This document shows positions 8,411 to 17,396 of a DNA stretch of 38,044 bases, one piece after another. Made by a program: the position numbers and the translations under genes. This DNA is from Parcubacteria group bacterium GW2011_GWA1_40_21 (lineage in GTDB: Bacteria > Patescibacteriota > Minisyncoccia > Phycocordibacterales > GWA1-40-21): the NCBI GenBank assembly GCA_000996205.1, contig LBYO01000016.1:1-38044 (forward strand), written 5' to 3'. Positions within the stretch are counted from its first letter, which is position 1. Each line of letters starts with the position of its first letter. Under the pieces are notes generated by a model, which was not told where the DNA came from, did not search any database, and saw only the letters and a list, made by a program, of their open reading frames with translations.

Positions 8411-10936
8411 TTAAAATTTAACCTTAAAATTTATAACATCTTCTTTTTTATTTAATACGGTGTCATAGCCCACAACACGAAGCTCATTTTCTTTTTTAAT
8501 ATTTTCAATTTCGTCCAACATCAGGATGAATACAAAAGGGGTTTTGTTTGACGATCCGATATATTCTCCATTGAGAATGTATTCCGTTTTTAACAGAGGA
8601 TAATTTCCGGAACTCGTTATCTTGACGGCGACTCTTTCGTCTTTGCTGTATTCTGTGTCCGGCACCGGTTCTGTAATTTTTATTTCGGGCTTGTTTTTTT
8701 CGGTGTGGACATCGTCAAATCCAGCTGGTTTGTCGGGGTCTTTTGGAAAGTTTTGATTTTTAAGCCACTCCTGTATCGGATATTCCCAGTTTAAAAACTG
8801 GGGATCATTTTCGGGGTTTTGCGGCCTGTTTCTGTTTAATGGGTCTGATTTATCAATCCAGTATAAAATAGAGTGAACATTGGTTATAATTTTTTCTTCC
8901 GCCATTTCTTTCGGTGTTTCGTTTGTCGCGAGTTTTCCTGAAATTTTATCAACAAAATAAGACTCGCCCCCATTCCAAACACCCCTAAGCACCGGCGTCA
9001 AATCTATCGCGCCAGCTTGAGCCGGTTTTTTAAATTTTTCTTTTGGCAAAGTTGGCAAGACTTCGTCCATAAAAGAGCGCCACAGTGGCGCGACTATAAG
9101 GCCGGCAACTTTCTTTTCCATCGGGCTGTTGTCATTGTTCCCGACCCACGCGCCGACCGCGATGTTTGGCGAATAACCGATCGTCCACGCGTCCCTGTAG
9201 TCGTTCGTCGTTCCTGTTTTTACCGCCACATCGTAATTTTCAAAATACAAAAGTGACCTGTTGCCGAACAGGGGGGTTCTGGCCGCGTTGTCGGACAAGA
9301 TACTGGAAATTTTTAAAGCCGTTTCTTCCGGCATCACTTCCGAGCTTTCGGGTTTAAAAATTTCCAATGTCTTGCCGTCCTTATCTTCAACTTTAAGGAT
9401 GGCTTTTTTTTGGTTTTTGACGCCCTTGTTCGCGAATACGCCGTAAGCGCTCGTTATATCCAACAAAGACACTTCTCCACCCCCTAAGACAAGCGAGAGC
9501 CCGTATTGGTTGGTATTACCCAAGCCTTCTATCCCCATATCTTTTGCCAGGCGCAAAGAGTCTTTTATTCCGGTAAGATAAAGCAATTTAACCGACGGGA
9601 CATTTCTTGATTGAGCCAAGGCGTTTCTTAATGTTATTGGACCGACAAAGAGGTTGTCGTAATTATTCGGCATATAACAATCTTCTGTTTTTGTGTCCGG
9701 CGTTGTGGTGGGCAATCTTCTCGAATCACAGCTTGCTTGGAACTCCGTCGGCAAATCAAACAACACAGTCTCCGGCGTGAATCCTTTGTTGAAGGCGGCC
9801 GCGTAGACAAAAGGTTTAAAGGCCGATCCGGGCTGCCTGTGGGCGGTGGTGACATTGAAGTTGCCGTCAATTTCCTTATCAAAATAATCTCTGGATCCGA
9901 CCATAACCAATATCTGGCCGGTTTTCGGGTCAATGGCGGAAATCGCCGCGTTCTCGGCGTTGAATTTTTGCTTATTCTCCAGCGAGAATTTTTTAACGAC
10001 AGCTTCGGCTTTTTGCTGCAGGTCGTAATTTAATGTTGTCGTCACTTTTAGACCGCCCTCCTCCACCGCTTTTCTGCCGTATTTATTTTCCAGATATTTG
10101 ATCGTATAGACCACAAAATGGGGGGCTTTAATGCCCAATCTGTCTTGCGGATAAAAAGACACGGCCTCTTTCATTGCCGAATCGTACTCATCTTTTGAGA
10201 CAAAGTCATTATTCAGCATTCTTTTTAAGATGAGGTTTTTTCTGTCCAGCAGTTTTTTTGCATTCGGGCCGTAGGGGGAGTAGTAAGAAGGAGCGTTGGG
10301 AAGCGAAGCCAGGTGCGCCGACTCGGCAATCGTCAGGTTAGAAGCATTTTTCCCGAAATAAGCCTGGCTGGCTTCTTCAATCCCGTATATATTACCTCCG
10401 TAAGGCGCTTCGTTTAGATAAATTCCAAGTATTTCATCTTTACCCATCATTTTTTCCAACTTGAGAGCGAGAAACCACTCTTTTAATTTTCTGGAAACTT
10501 TCTTTTCGGAATTCAGTAATGAATTTTTTACGACCTGTTGGGTAATCGTGGAGCCGCCTTGACTGTATTCTCCTTTGGTGATGTTCGCCAAAACCGCTCT
10601 TATTATTGAAGTTATTTTTATCCCTTTATGCTGGTAAAATTCCTCGTCCTCAATCGCGACTGTCGCATTTTTTATGTTTCTGGAAATTTCTTCAATCGGA
10701 ATAAGCGTTCTTTTTATGTCCTGATGCAAATCGTAAAGCAGTATTTTGCCCGTCCTGTCGTAAATTTTTGTTGACTGGACAACTTTCCTTTTTTCAAATG
10801 AGCCAAGATCAGGAATTTGAAAAGTGGACACCCAGTAGATAAGGGCGCTTACAGCGAACAAAACCAAGGCGGTTGATATTATAACCGTGTTTCTAAGGAA
10901 TTTTTTCCAGAATTTGAAATGTCTTTTTTTACGCAT
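8411..10936 (-). CDS. class A penicillin-binding protein (transglycosylase/transpeptidase)
   Basis: EDEEFYQHKGI, GGSTITQQVVKN, transpeptidase SAFKPF, SRN and KTGTT motifs. Confidence 0.95.
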   Translation of the reverse strand: MRKKRHFKFWKKFLRNTVIISTALVLFAVSALIYWVSTFQIPDLGSFEKRKVVQSTKIYDRTGKILLYDLHQDIKRTLIPIEEISRNIKNATVAIEDEEFYQHKGIKITSIIRAVLANITKGEYSQGGSTITQQVVKNSLLNSEKKVSRKLKEWFLALKLEKMMGKDEILGIYLNEAPYGGNIYGIEEASQAYFGKNASNLTIAESAHLASLPNAPSYYSPYGPNAKKLLDRKNLILKRMLNNDFVSKDEYDSAMKEAVSFYPQDRLGIKAPHFVVYTIKYLENKYGRKAVEEGGLKVTTTLNYDLQQKAEAVVKKFSLENKQKFNAENAAISAIDPKTGQILVMVGSRDYFDKEIDGNFNVTTAHRQPGSAFKPFVYAAAFNKGFTPETVLFDLPTEFQASCDSRRLPTTTPDTKTEDCYMPNNYDNLFVGPITLRNALAQSRNVPSVKLLYLTGIKDSLRLAKDMGIEGLGNTNQYGLSLVLGGGEVSLLDITSAYGVFANKGVKNQKKAILKVEDKDGKTLEIFKPESSEVMPEETALKISSILSDNAARTPLFGNRSLLYFENYDVAVKTGTTNDYRDAWTIGYSPNIAVGAWVGNNDNSPMEKKVAGLIVAPLWRSFMDEVLPTLPKEKFKKPAQAGAIDLTPVLRGVWNGGESYFVDKISGKLATNETPKEMAEEKIITNVHSILYWIDKSDPLNRNRPQNPENDPQFLNWEYPIQEWLKNQNFPKDPDKPAGFDDVHTEKNKPEIKITEPVPDTEYSKDERVAVKITSSGNYPLLKTEYILNGEYIGSSNKTPFVFILMLDEIENIKKENELRVVGYDTVLNKKEDVINFKVKF

Positions 10937-11150
10937 TGCGTTTCTTAAATATCATAGCATAGTACAGAAAGCGGAAAAGTAAATAAAATAGGTTATAGGT
11001 TATAGTGGCTAGTGGTTAGGGCAGAGAAAGAAAAATAGATTTCTAGATTTTTTAGTGTTCTTTTCTTCATCTCTTCATCTTCGCCAATCTTCACTAACAA
11101 CCATAACCTAGTCACTAGAAACTAGTATTTATTTATGCTAAATTAAGTTA

Positions 11151-12569
11151 ATGAATTCAGATCAAAAAAATAGTGAAATTGAAGAATTGTTTGAGCGGGG
11201 AGCGGAGGAATTTATAGACCCCGAGGGTAAATTTAAGGAAAAACTTCTAAAAAAAGCAAAAGAGGAATACGAGAAAGACATCATAGTCAAATTCGGCGTT
11301 GACCCGACTAGGCCGGACATCCACCTAGGACATGCCGTCGTTTTCCGAAAACTTAGAAAATTCCAAGACCTCGGATGCAAGGTTGTTTTTTTGGTAGGCG
11401 ATTACACCGCTCAAATAGGCGACCCGACAGGGAGAAGCAAAATCAGGCCGGAAATAGAGCAGAAAGAAGTTGAAGCCAATATGAAAACCTATTTAGATCA
11501 AGTCGGCAAAATTTTACGGACTAACAAGAAGTCTTTTTCCTGGATAAGAAACTCGGATTGGTTTACGGCAATAACCGACCTAGAACTTCCAAAAGGGGAT
11601 AAGGTGAAAATGTCTTTTGAAAAAGAAGGCAAAAAAACAGAGATTGATTTTGACGCCAATTCTTTCGTCGGCAAGGCGGCTGTTTTTGAGAAGACAAGAA
11701 TGCAGGGAGCCGTCGCGGGATTCAAGGGTTTAATATCCGTAATCACTCTTAAAAGCCTTTTGTGGACACTCAAACACATAACCCATTCGCGTCTTGTTGA
11801 AAGAGATATGTTTCAAGAAAGAATAAAAGGCGGAAAAGAATTATTTATGCACGAGATGCTGTATCCAGTCCTTCAAGGTGTGGACTCATTCGTTATTTCC
11901 GAAATTTACGGAAGTTGTGATCTGGAAATCGGCGGTACTGACCAAACCTTCAATATGCTGATGGGCAGGGATATACTGAAAATAAACAAAAAAGAACAGC
12001 AGGCGGTTATGTCTTTGGAACTCTTGGAGGGCACAGACGGAAAAGAGAAAATGAGTAAAAGTTTGGATAATTACATTGCCATTACAGACGAACCGAACGA
12101 TATGTATGGGAAAATAATGTCTCTGCCAGACACATCTATTGTAAATTATTTCAATCTCTGCACTTACACGCCTCAAGAGGAAATAAAAAAGATTGAAAGC
12201 GAGATGAAAAAAGGCAAGATGAATCCAAAAGACGCCAAAATGAGATTGGCTAGGGAGATTGTCGTGATTTATCACGGAGAAGACAAAGCGGAACAGGCGG
12301 AGCAAAATTTTATTAAAACTTTCCAAAAAGGTGGATTGCCTGAAGATTTGGAGGAAATAATTGTTCCAAAAGGAATAACTTTGAGCAAAGTTCTTCTTGA
12401 CAACAAGGTCGTGAAATCAAACACCGAATGGAGAACATTGGTTTCCGAGGGTGCTGTGAGCAATGCGGAAACCTCCGAGAAAATCAACTCATTTGATTTC
12501 TCCGTTGATAGCGATATTACAATCAAGGTCGGCAAAAGAAGGTTTTTGAAAATTTCTGTTAATGGCTAA
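11151..12569 (+). CDS. tyrS: tyrosyl-tRNA synthetase
   Basis: HLGH, GDYTAQIGDPTGRS, KMSKS (KEKMSKSLDN), C-terminal S4-like segment. Confidence 0.95.
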   Translation: MNSDQKNSEIEELFERGAEEFIDPEGKFKEKLLKKAKEEYEKDIIVKFGVDPTRPDIHLGHAVVFRKLRKFQDLGCKVVFLVGDYTAQIGDPTGRSKIRPEIEQKEVEANMKTYLDQVGKILRTNKKSFSWIRNSDWFTAITDLELPKGDKVKMSFEKEGKKTEIDFDANSFVGKAAVFEKTRMQGAVAGFKGLISVITLKSLLWTLKHITHSRLVERDMFQERIKGGKELFMHEMLYPVLQGVDSFVISEIYGSCDLEIGGTDQTFNMLMGRDILKINKKEQQAVMSLELLEGTDGKEKMSKSLDNYIAITDEPNDMYGKIMSLPDTSIVNYFNLCTYTPQEEIKKIESEMKKGKMNPKDAKMRLAREIVVIYHGEDKAEQAEQNFIKTFQKGGLPEDLEEIIVPKGITLSKVLLDNKVVKSNTEWRTLVSEGAVSNAETSEKINSFDFSVDSDITIKVGKRRFLKISVNG

Positions 12570-12570
12570 T

Positions 12571-12602
12571 AACAAAAAACTCCCGAACGGGAGTTTTTTG
12601 TT
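12571..12602 (+). terminator. intrinsic terminator after tyrS
   Basis: AACAAAAAACTCCCGAACGGGAGTTTTTTGTT. Confidence 0.85.
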
Positions 12603-12621
12603 AAGCGAAAACATTTCAGAG

Positions 12622-12762
12622 TCAATAGGAAGAAAAAGCTCCGCTCCCGAAACTTTCTTCGTCCGCATCAGATTCCAAATCATCCATTTCCGATAATATT
12701 AACTCGTCTATGTTTTCAGGCGTTTCTTCGCCACCTTCTTCTTTTGGATCAATGTCATCCAT
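12622..12762 (-). CDS. 46-aa acidic small protein (not in supplied ORF track)
   Basis: Manual translation: MDDIDPKEEGGEETPENIDELILSEMDDLESDADEESFGSGAFSSY*. Confidence 0.6.
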   Translation of the reverse strand: MDDIDPKEEGGEETPENIDELILSEMDDLESDADEESFGSGAFSSY

Positions 12763-12800
12763 AAAAAATTATTGTATTAATTTTTATAAAAATATTTTTA

Positions 12801-13064
12801 AAATTTCCCCATCGCTTTTTAAGGCTAAAGGTTCGCCTATAATATTTAGCAAGTTTTGTTTTGCAATGCAAATAAAATTGCGGTTGCCTGTGGATAACTA
12901 CTCGCTCGCTTTTTCTTTTTAAAAGCGCGCATATTCGCCTGCTGGCGAATTGCTCTGCTCGTCAATCAAGAAAATAATCAACTTAAGAAAGTTGTCATTT
13001 TCTAATTTCCTGCGCAAGGCTTTTAAAAAGAAAATGCTCGCTTTGGCGGTGGGGAGGGAAATTT
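12801..13064. other. structured intergenic element / candidate ncRNA
   Basis: Nested inverted repeats: outer AAATTTCCCCATCGC/GCGGTGGGGAGGGAAATTT, middle TTTTCTTTTTAAAAGC/GCTTTTAAAAAGAAAA, inner hairpins ATTCGCC-TGCT-GGCGAAT and GAAAAT..CAACTTAAGAAAGTTG..ATTTTC. Confidence 0.5.
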
Positions 13065-13086
13065 CTCTCGCAGAGGCAAATTTGTT

Positions 13087-13569
13087 TTAATATTTTGAAT
13101 TTTGGCAGGCAAAGCAGGTGAGACCGATGGCAATGGCGTCGTATTCATCATCGTGTTTTATTTTCTTGTTTATGGAAACCAGTTTTTCCACCATTGAAAT
13201 TACTTGTTTTTTCTCGCTTCTGCCGTAGCCCGTCACGGCTATTTTTACTTGCAATGGCGTGAATTCTATTATTTCCAAACCGTTTTTTGAACCCTCGTAG
13301 ATGATTGCACCTCTAGCTTCGGAAACGAGCATCACTGTCTTTTGATTGGTTGAGAAAAAAAGACTTTCAATCGCCATTTTTTCCGGCTTGTATATGTCAA
13401 TAACTTTTTTAATTTCACTGCCGATGGAAGACACCCTGTCGCTGTGGCGCATTCTCGGGGAAGTTCGCAGGCAGTCTGAATACAAAACTTCTTCTTTTTT
13501 ACCATCTTTCTTTTCCAAGACAGCAACACCGACTTTTTCGTATCCCGGGTCTATGGCTATTATTTTCAT
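13087..13569 (-). CDS. ruvC: Holliday junction endonuclease RuvC
   Basis: MKIIAIDPGYEKVGVAVL, AIESLFF, EARGAI, HDDEYDAIAI. Confidence 0.95.
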   Translation of the reverse strand: MKIIAIDPGYEKVGVAVLEKKDGKKEEVLYSDCLRTSPRMRHSDRVSSIGSEIKKVIDIYKPEKMAIESLFFSTNQKTVMLVSEARGAIIYEGSKNGLEIIEFTPLQVKIAVTGYGRSEKKQVISMVEKLVSINKKIKHDDEYDAIAIGLTCFACQNSKY

Positions 13570-13713
13570 ATCATTATTAGCTTTTCAGCTTGTAGCTTGT
13601 TAGGAAGATGTTCAGAAGGCAGGTAGCTTGTAGCTTCTTAGCTTTTTAGAAAAAATATCTTATGCTTTCTCTTCCCTAAACAGCTAATAAGCTAAGCAGC
13701 TACTTTCCTGTAT

Positions 13714-14244
13714 TTATTCGGCATTAGTAAACACCTCTTGCACCTCGTCATTATCTTCAAGTTCTTCCACCAACATTTCCAGTTTTTTAAAATCATCTTC
13801 AGAAATCGGCGCGGTGGTTTTCGGCACCCACCCCTCTCTTGTTTTTTCAAAAGCCCAAGACGCGCTCCCTATCGCCGCAAGCGTTGAGCCGTGTTTTGAT
13901 AAAATATGTTTGACTTCCGCCGCCGCTTTGTTTCTGTTGTCCGTAAGTCCTTCTATTATTAAAGCCACCCCGCCCGGACCATAAGCTTCGTAAGTCACCG
14001 CTTCCATTTCGCCGGCGGAAACATCTGTCGCTTTTTTTATAGCCCTATCAATATTTTCATTTGGCACATTCACCGACTTGGCTTTTTCAATTGCCGTCCG
14101 AAGTCCTGGCGAATCAATATTACCTTTCGCTTTTTTCGCCTCAACCGTCAAAAGCCTCACCATCTTCGTGAAAATTTTGCTTTTTCTCGCGTCTGTCACC
14201 GCCTTCCTGTTTTTAATTTTTGACCATTTATTATGTCCGGACAT
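13714..14244 (-). CDS. yebC: YebC/PmpR-family protein, short form
   Basis: MSGHNKWSKIKNRKAVTDARKSKIFTKMVRLL; YEAYGPGGVALIIEGLTDNRNK; ends LEDNDEVQEVFTN. Confidence 0.95.
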   Translation of the reverse strand: MSGHNKWSKIKNRKAVTDARKSKIFTKMVRLLTVEAKKAKGNIDSPGLRTAIEKAKSVNVPNENIDRAIKKATDVSAGEMEAVTYEAYGPGGVALIIEGLTDNRNKAAAEVKHILSKHGSTLAAIGSASWAFEKTREGWVPKTTAPISEDDFKKLEMLVEELEDNDEVQEVFTNAE

Positions 14245-14322
14245 AAAACAAGAATATAAAATTATAGCTTAAGAATCAAGGAAATTTTGAAAAATTGTTT
14301 TTCATGGTAATATTATATTGTT

Positions 14323-14514
14323 ATGAAAAAACTGAATCTAAAAAATATTATATGGAGAGAGGGCAAACACTATGTCGCTCAGTGTCTTAATGTTGATGTG
14401 TCTAGCTTTGGAAAAACCAAGTCGGAAGCTGAGAAAAATCTTAAAGAAGCTCTGGAGTTATATTTTGAAGACGTAAACACATCTAAAGTCAGAAAAATAG
14501 CCGTTTTGTTATAA
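14323..14514 (+). CDS. HicB-like (UPF0150) solitary antitoxin-type protein
   Basis: YVAQCLNVDVSSFGKTKSEAEKNLKEALELYFED. Confidence 0.75.
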   Translation: MKKLNLKNIIWREGKHYVAQCLNVDVSSFGKTKSEAEKNLKEALELYFEDVNTSKVRKIAVLL

Positions 14515-14526
14515 CATCTTTTTGAT

Positions 14527-14577
14527 CTTGCCTGACGAGTCCGAAAGGACGAAAGCAGAAACAAGTTCTTTGCAAAG
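14527..14577 (+). ncRNA. candidate hammerhead ribozyme
   Basis: Exact core CTGACGA-GTCC-GAAA-GGAC-GAAA at 14532-14554; possible stem I TTGC/GCAA and bulged stem III AGAA/TTCT (type I drawing). Confidence 0.55.
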
Positions 14578-14609
14578 TTAATAGCGGAATCTTTTTAGGA
14601 GGAACGAAA

Positions 14610-14948
14610 ATGCGTAAAATGTTTTTTGTTGGGTTGTTTTTGGCAAGTTTGTTTTGTGGCACCTTTGCCGTGTTGGCAAAAAAGGATGGAGCGGAGGAAT
14701 GCGACGCTATGGCTCTGGGAAAGGTGTTGGCGCAGGCGAGGGGAATAACGGCAAGCGCCGCCTTTTTGCAGGAGACAAAACCAACCTGCGATGACATTAA
14801 AAAAGTCATTGAGGAGTTGGTGGCGGAGCAAGGCAAGGATTTGGCCAGAATGGGACAAGGAATTGCTGAGATGGACAAGAAGGAATACGAAGAGGCTCTG
14901 AAGCGTTATTGGGGGCGAAGCAGTCTGCCCAAGCTCAAAAACGACTGA
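14610..14948 (+). CDS. small secreted protein
   Basis: Strong SD (AGGAGG), signal peptide MRKMFFVGLFLASLFCGTFAVLA. Confidence 0.8.
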   Translation: MRKMFFVGLFLASLFCGTFAVLAKKDGAEECDAMALGKVLAQARGITASAAFLQETKPTCDDIKKVIEELVAEQGKDLARMGQGIAEMDKKEYEEALKRYWGRSSLPKLKND

Positions 14949-15082
14949 TTACATATTCTCAATTTTATTTTTCGCCTTTTGGCGAGTCGCCGATGAGGCG
15001 ACTTCTAATCTACTTCAAGCCGCGCGGCGGAAACGGTTGAGAGTAAGTCTTGGAGGAAACTTTCTGAAAGGGGGTGATAAAA

Positions 15083-15472
15083 ATGCCAAAAGTATTAATA
15101 ATTGATGATTCAGCGGTCATGAGAAAGATTATTCAAAGAAACATTCAAAAATCCGAGTTGCTGGTAGATGAATTTATTGAGGCGGGAAACGGCAATGAAG
15201 GACTGGAAAAGGTTGCTGCCAATAATGTTGACTTAATACTCTATGACTGGGACATGCCAAATATGACGGGAGTAATGACGGGGGTAGATTTCGTCAAATT
15301 TATCAAAGGCTCTGGACAAAAAAGCAATATTCCCGTTGTTATGATCGCCATGGAGGGTGGCGAGGCAAAAATCGAAGAGCTAAAAAATAGTGGCGCAAAT
15401 GGTTATCTGACTAAGCCATTTACACTCGATCAATTGAGGTCGAAGCTAGGAAACTTCCTGAAGGTGAGATAA
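15083..15472 (+). CDS. single-domain CheY-like response regulator
   Basis: IIDDSAVMRK, LILYDWDMP, GANGYLTKPF; SD GAAAGGGGGTG before ATG at 15083. Confidence 0.92.
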   Translation: MPKVLIIDDSAVMRKIIQRNIQKSELLVDEFIEAGNGNEGLEKVAANNVDLILYDWDMPNMTGVMTGVDFVKFIKGSGQKSNIPVVMIAMEGGEAKIEELKNSGANGYLTKPFTLDQLRSKLGNFLKVR

Positions 15473-15518
15473 AAAAATTCCAATTTAATTCCGTTCCGCA
15501 ATTTGGCGGAACGGAAAT

Positions 15519-15575
15519 AAAGGAGGCAGATATTTAAAATGGCTACAAAGGGCTATTTTGTATCTGCCTTTTGTT
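15519..15575 (+). terminator. terminator-like hairpin after the CheY gene
   Basis: AGGCAGATA...TATCTGCCTTTTG; preceded by a GC-rich hairpin TTCCGTTCCGC/GCGGAACGGAA at 15489-15516. Confidence 0.65.
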
Positions 15576-15639
15576 GCATTTGCTTATTTAATTCCATTTG
15601 CTATGATGATTAGCGTTAATCAATCTTAATTAAAAAACT

Positions 15640-15906
15640 ATGGTCATTATAATGCCAATTACAAAAGCGAGAATAAATCTCGGCAGCATAATTAAAAAAG
15701 TCAGACTGAACAAGGAATACTATGTTTTGGAAAAAGACGGCTATCCTGTCGCGGGTATTATGGACATAGACGAATTTGAGGATTATTTGGAAACGAAGAA
15801 CGAAAACTTAAACAAACAAATCAAGAGGTCATTTAAGGAATTTAAAGCTGGCAAGACAGGTCCGATAGATAAATTGATCAATGAACTGAAAAAGTTTAAA
15901 AAATAA
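15640..15906 (+). CDS. Phd/YefM-family antitoxin
   Basis: ITKARINLGSIIKKVRLNKEYYVLEKDGYPVAGIMDIDEFE; followed by a RelE/ParE ORF. Confidence 0.85.
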   Translation: MVIIMPITKARINLGSIIKKVRLNKEYYVLEKDGYPVAGIMDIDEFEDYLETKNENLNKQIKRSFKEFKAGKTGPIDKLINELKKFKK

Positions 15907-15925
15907 CCCAGCTTGAATTTTCAAA

Positions 15926-16210
15926 ATGTCCAATTTTAACATTTTATATTCAACCGCTTTCAGCAGAGATGCAAAAAAGTTGCGCAAAAAAGATAAAAAA
16001 GTCACTGAAATTATAGAAACTGCAAGCGAGATATTGCAACACAATCCATTTAATGGCGAGCAACTAAAAAATATCAAGAAACTGGTTGATGTTGAAAAGG
16101 GCGACGGACAGTGGAGAATAAGATTCGGAGATTACAGAATTCGCTACGATGTTATCGGCAAAGATGTTGCTCTTCATTCAATAAAAAACAGAAAGGATAT
16201 TTACAGGTAA
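15926..16210 (+). CDS. RelE/ParE-family toxin
   Basis: FSRDAKKLRKKDKKV...WRIRFGDYRIRYDV...IKNRKDIYR. Confidence 0.88.
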   Translation: MSNFNILYSTAFSRDAKKLRKKDKKVTEIIETASEILQHNPFNGEQLKNIKKLVDVEKGDGQWRIRFGDYRIRYDVIGKDVALHSIKNRKDIYR

Positions 16211-16231
16211 TTAATTTTTTGATTTGCCTTT

Positions 16232-17275
16232 TTACAACAACCCACCCTGCGGTTTTTTCTTTTTTAGGTGGTCGTAGGCTTTGGCTGTGGCTACTCGTCC
16301 GCGGGGAGTTCTTTCAATAAAACCAAGCTGAATCAAGTACGGCTCGTGGACTTCTTCAATCGTGGCCTGTTCTTCGGAGAGGGCGGCGCCTAGTGTGTTG
16401 AGACCGACAGGACCGCCGCCGAATTTTTCAATCAGAGCGTTTAACAGGCTTCTGTCGGAAGATGAAAGCCCAACCTCGTCAATTCCCAGAAGCTCTAAAG
16501 TATCAGCAACAGTTTTTTCGGTGATTTCTCCTCCGCTTACTTGAGCGAAATCGCGGCATCTTTTGAGGAAATAGTTGGCGGTTCTGGGGGTGAATCGGCT
16601 TCTTTTGGCTATTTCTTTTGATGCCTCCGCGCCGATGTCAATTCCGAGAATTTTTGCCGACCGTTTGATGATCTCCTTAATTTCTTCTTCGGAATAAAAT
16701 TCCAACCTGAATGTTCCGCCGGAGAAGCGGGATCGGAGAGGGGAAGAAAGCATAGCGATGCGGGTGGTGGCGGCGATGAGGGTAAAAGGAGGAAGCTCAA
16801 GTTGCAGAGTTCTTGCTGAAGGACCTTTGCCGATGATAATATCAAGCGAGCCTGACTCCATAGCGGGGTAGAGCACTTCTTCTATTGTTTTGTTGAGGCG
16901 ATGAATCTCATCAATAAATAAAATATCGCCAGGGGAGAGGTTGGTTAAGACGGAAGCGAGGTCGCCGACTTTTTCTATGGCCGGACCGGAGGTCGCTTTG
17001 ATTTGGGTGTTGATTTCTTTGGCAATCAAATGAGCCAAAGTAGTTTTCCCAAGACCAGGAGGGCCGTAAAACAGAATATGCTCGGGCGGATGACTTCTTT
17101 GCTTGGCGGCGGTCAGGAGGATTTTAAGATTTTCTTTTATATTTTTCTGCCCGATGTAATCGTTCCACTTGGAAGGGCGGAGGGTGTTGTCCAAAAAATG
17201 AAAATCAGACAATTTAGGGCTTATTTCCTCGTTATTTTCAAGATTTGAATTCAAATTGTTCATTTTACTTGACAT
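16232..17275 (-). CDS. ruvB: Holliday junction helicase RuvB
   Basis: [31 protein letters not shown]-terminal [13 protein letters not shown]. Confidence 0.97.
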   Translation of the reverse strand: MSSKMNNLNSNLENNEEISPKLSDFHFLDNTLRPSKWNDYIGQKNIKENLKILLTAAKQRSHPPEHILFYGPPGLGKTTLAHLIAKEINTQIKATSGPAIEKVGDLASVLTNLSPGDILFIDEIHRLNKTIEEVLYPAMESGSLDIIIGKGPSARTLQLELPPFTLIAATTRIAMLSSPLRSRFSGGTFRLEFYSEEEIKEIIKRSAKILGIDIGAEASKEIAKRSRFTPRTANYFLKRCRDFAQVSGGEITEKTVADTLELLGIDEVGLSSSDRSLLNALIEKFGGGPVGLNTLGAALSEEQATIEEVHEPYLIQLGFIERTPRGRVATAKAYDHLKKKKPQGGLL

Positions 17276-17296
17276 AAAAAGTTTTTCGTGCTAGAT
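17272..17296 (+). promoter_or_regulatory. sigma70-like promoter reading away from ruvB
   Basis: TTGACA-N17-TAGATT. Confidence 0.5.
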
Positions 17297-17396
17297 TATT
17301 AACGCAAGCCTGAAGTTAAGGCTTTTTGTTTTTAGAAATAGATAAAACCAGTTTTTTGAATTTTTAACATATTTTCAGTCAGAAAGTTTCCAGAAT

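Noticed and set aside
8411-10936. Antisense ORFs inside the PBP gene (9017-9256, 9166-9357, 9261-9446, 9737-10033, 9634-9933)
   Set aside because: Shadow ORFs opposite or out of frame to a clear class A PBP.
11886-12326. 146-aa minus-strand ORF inside tyrS
   Set aside because: Antisense to conserved TyrRS motifs; His/Phe-rich shadow translation.
14531-14562. Possible SRP RNA apical loop (GTCCGAAAGGACGAAAGCAG resembles GGUCCGGAAGGAAGCAGCC)
   Set aside because: No long flanking helix, closed 4-bp stem differs from the SRP symmetric/asymmetric loops, and the CUGANGA...GAAA hammerhead core fits exactly.
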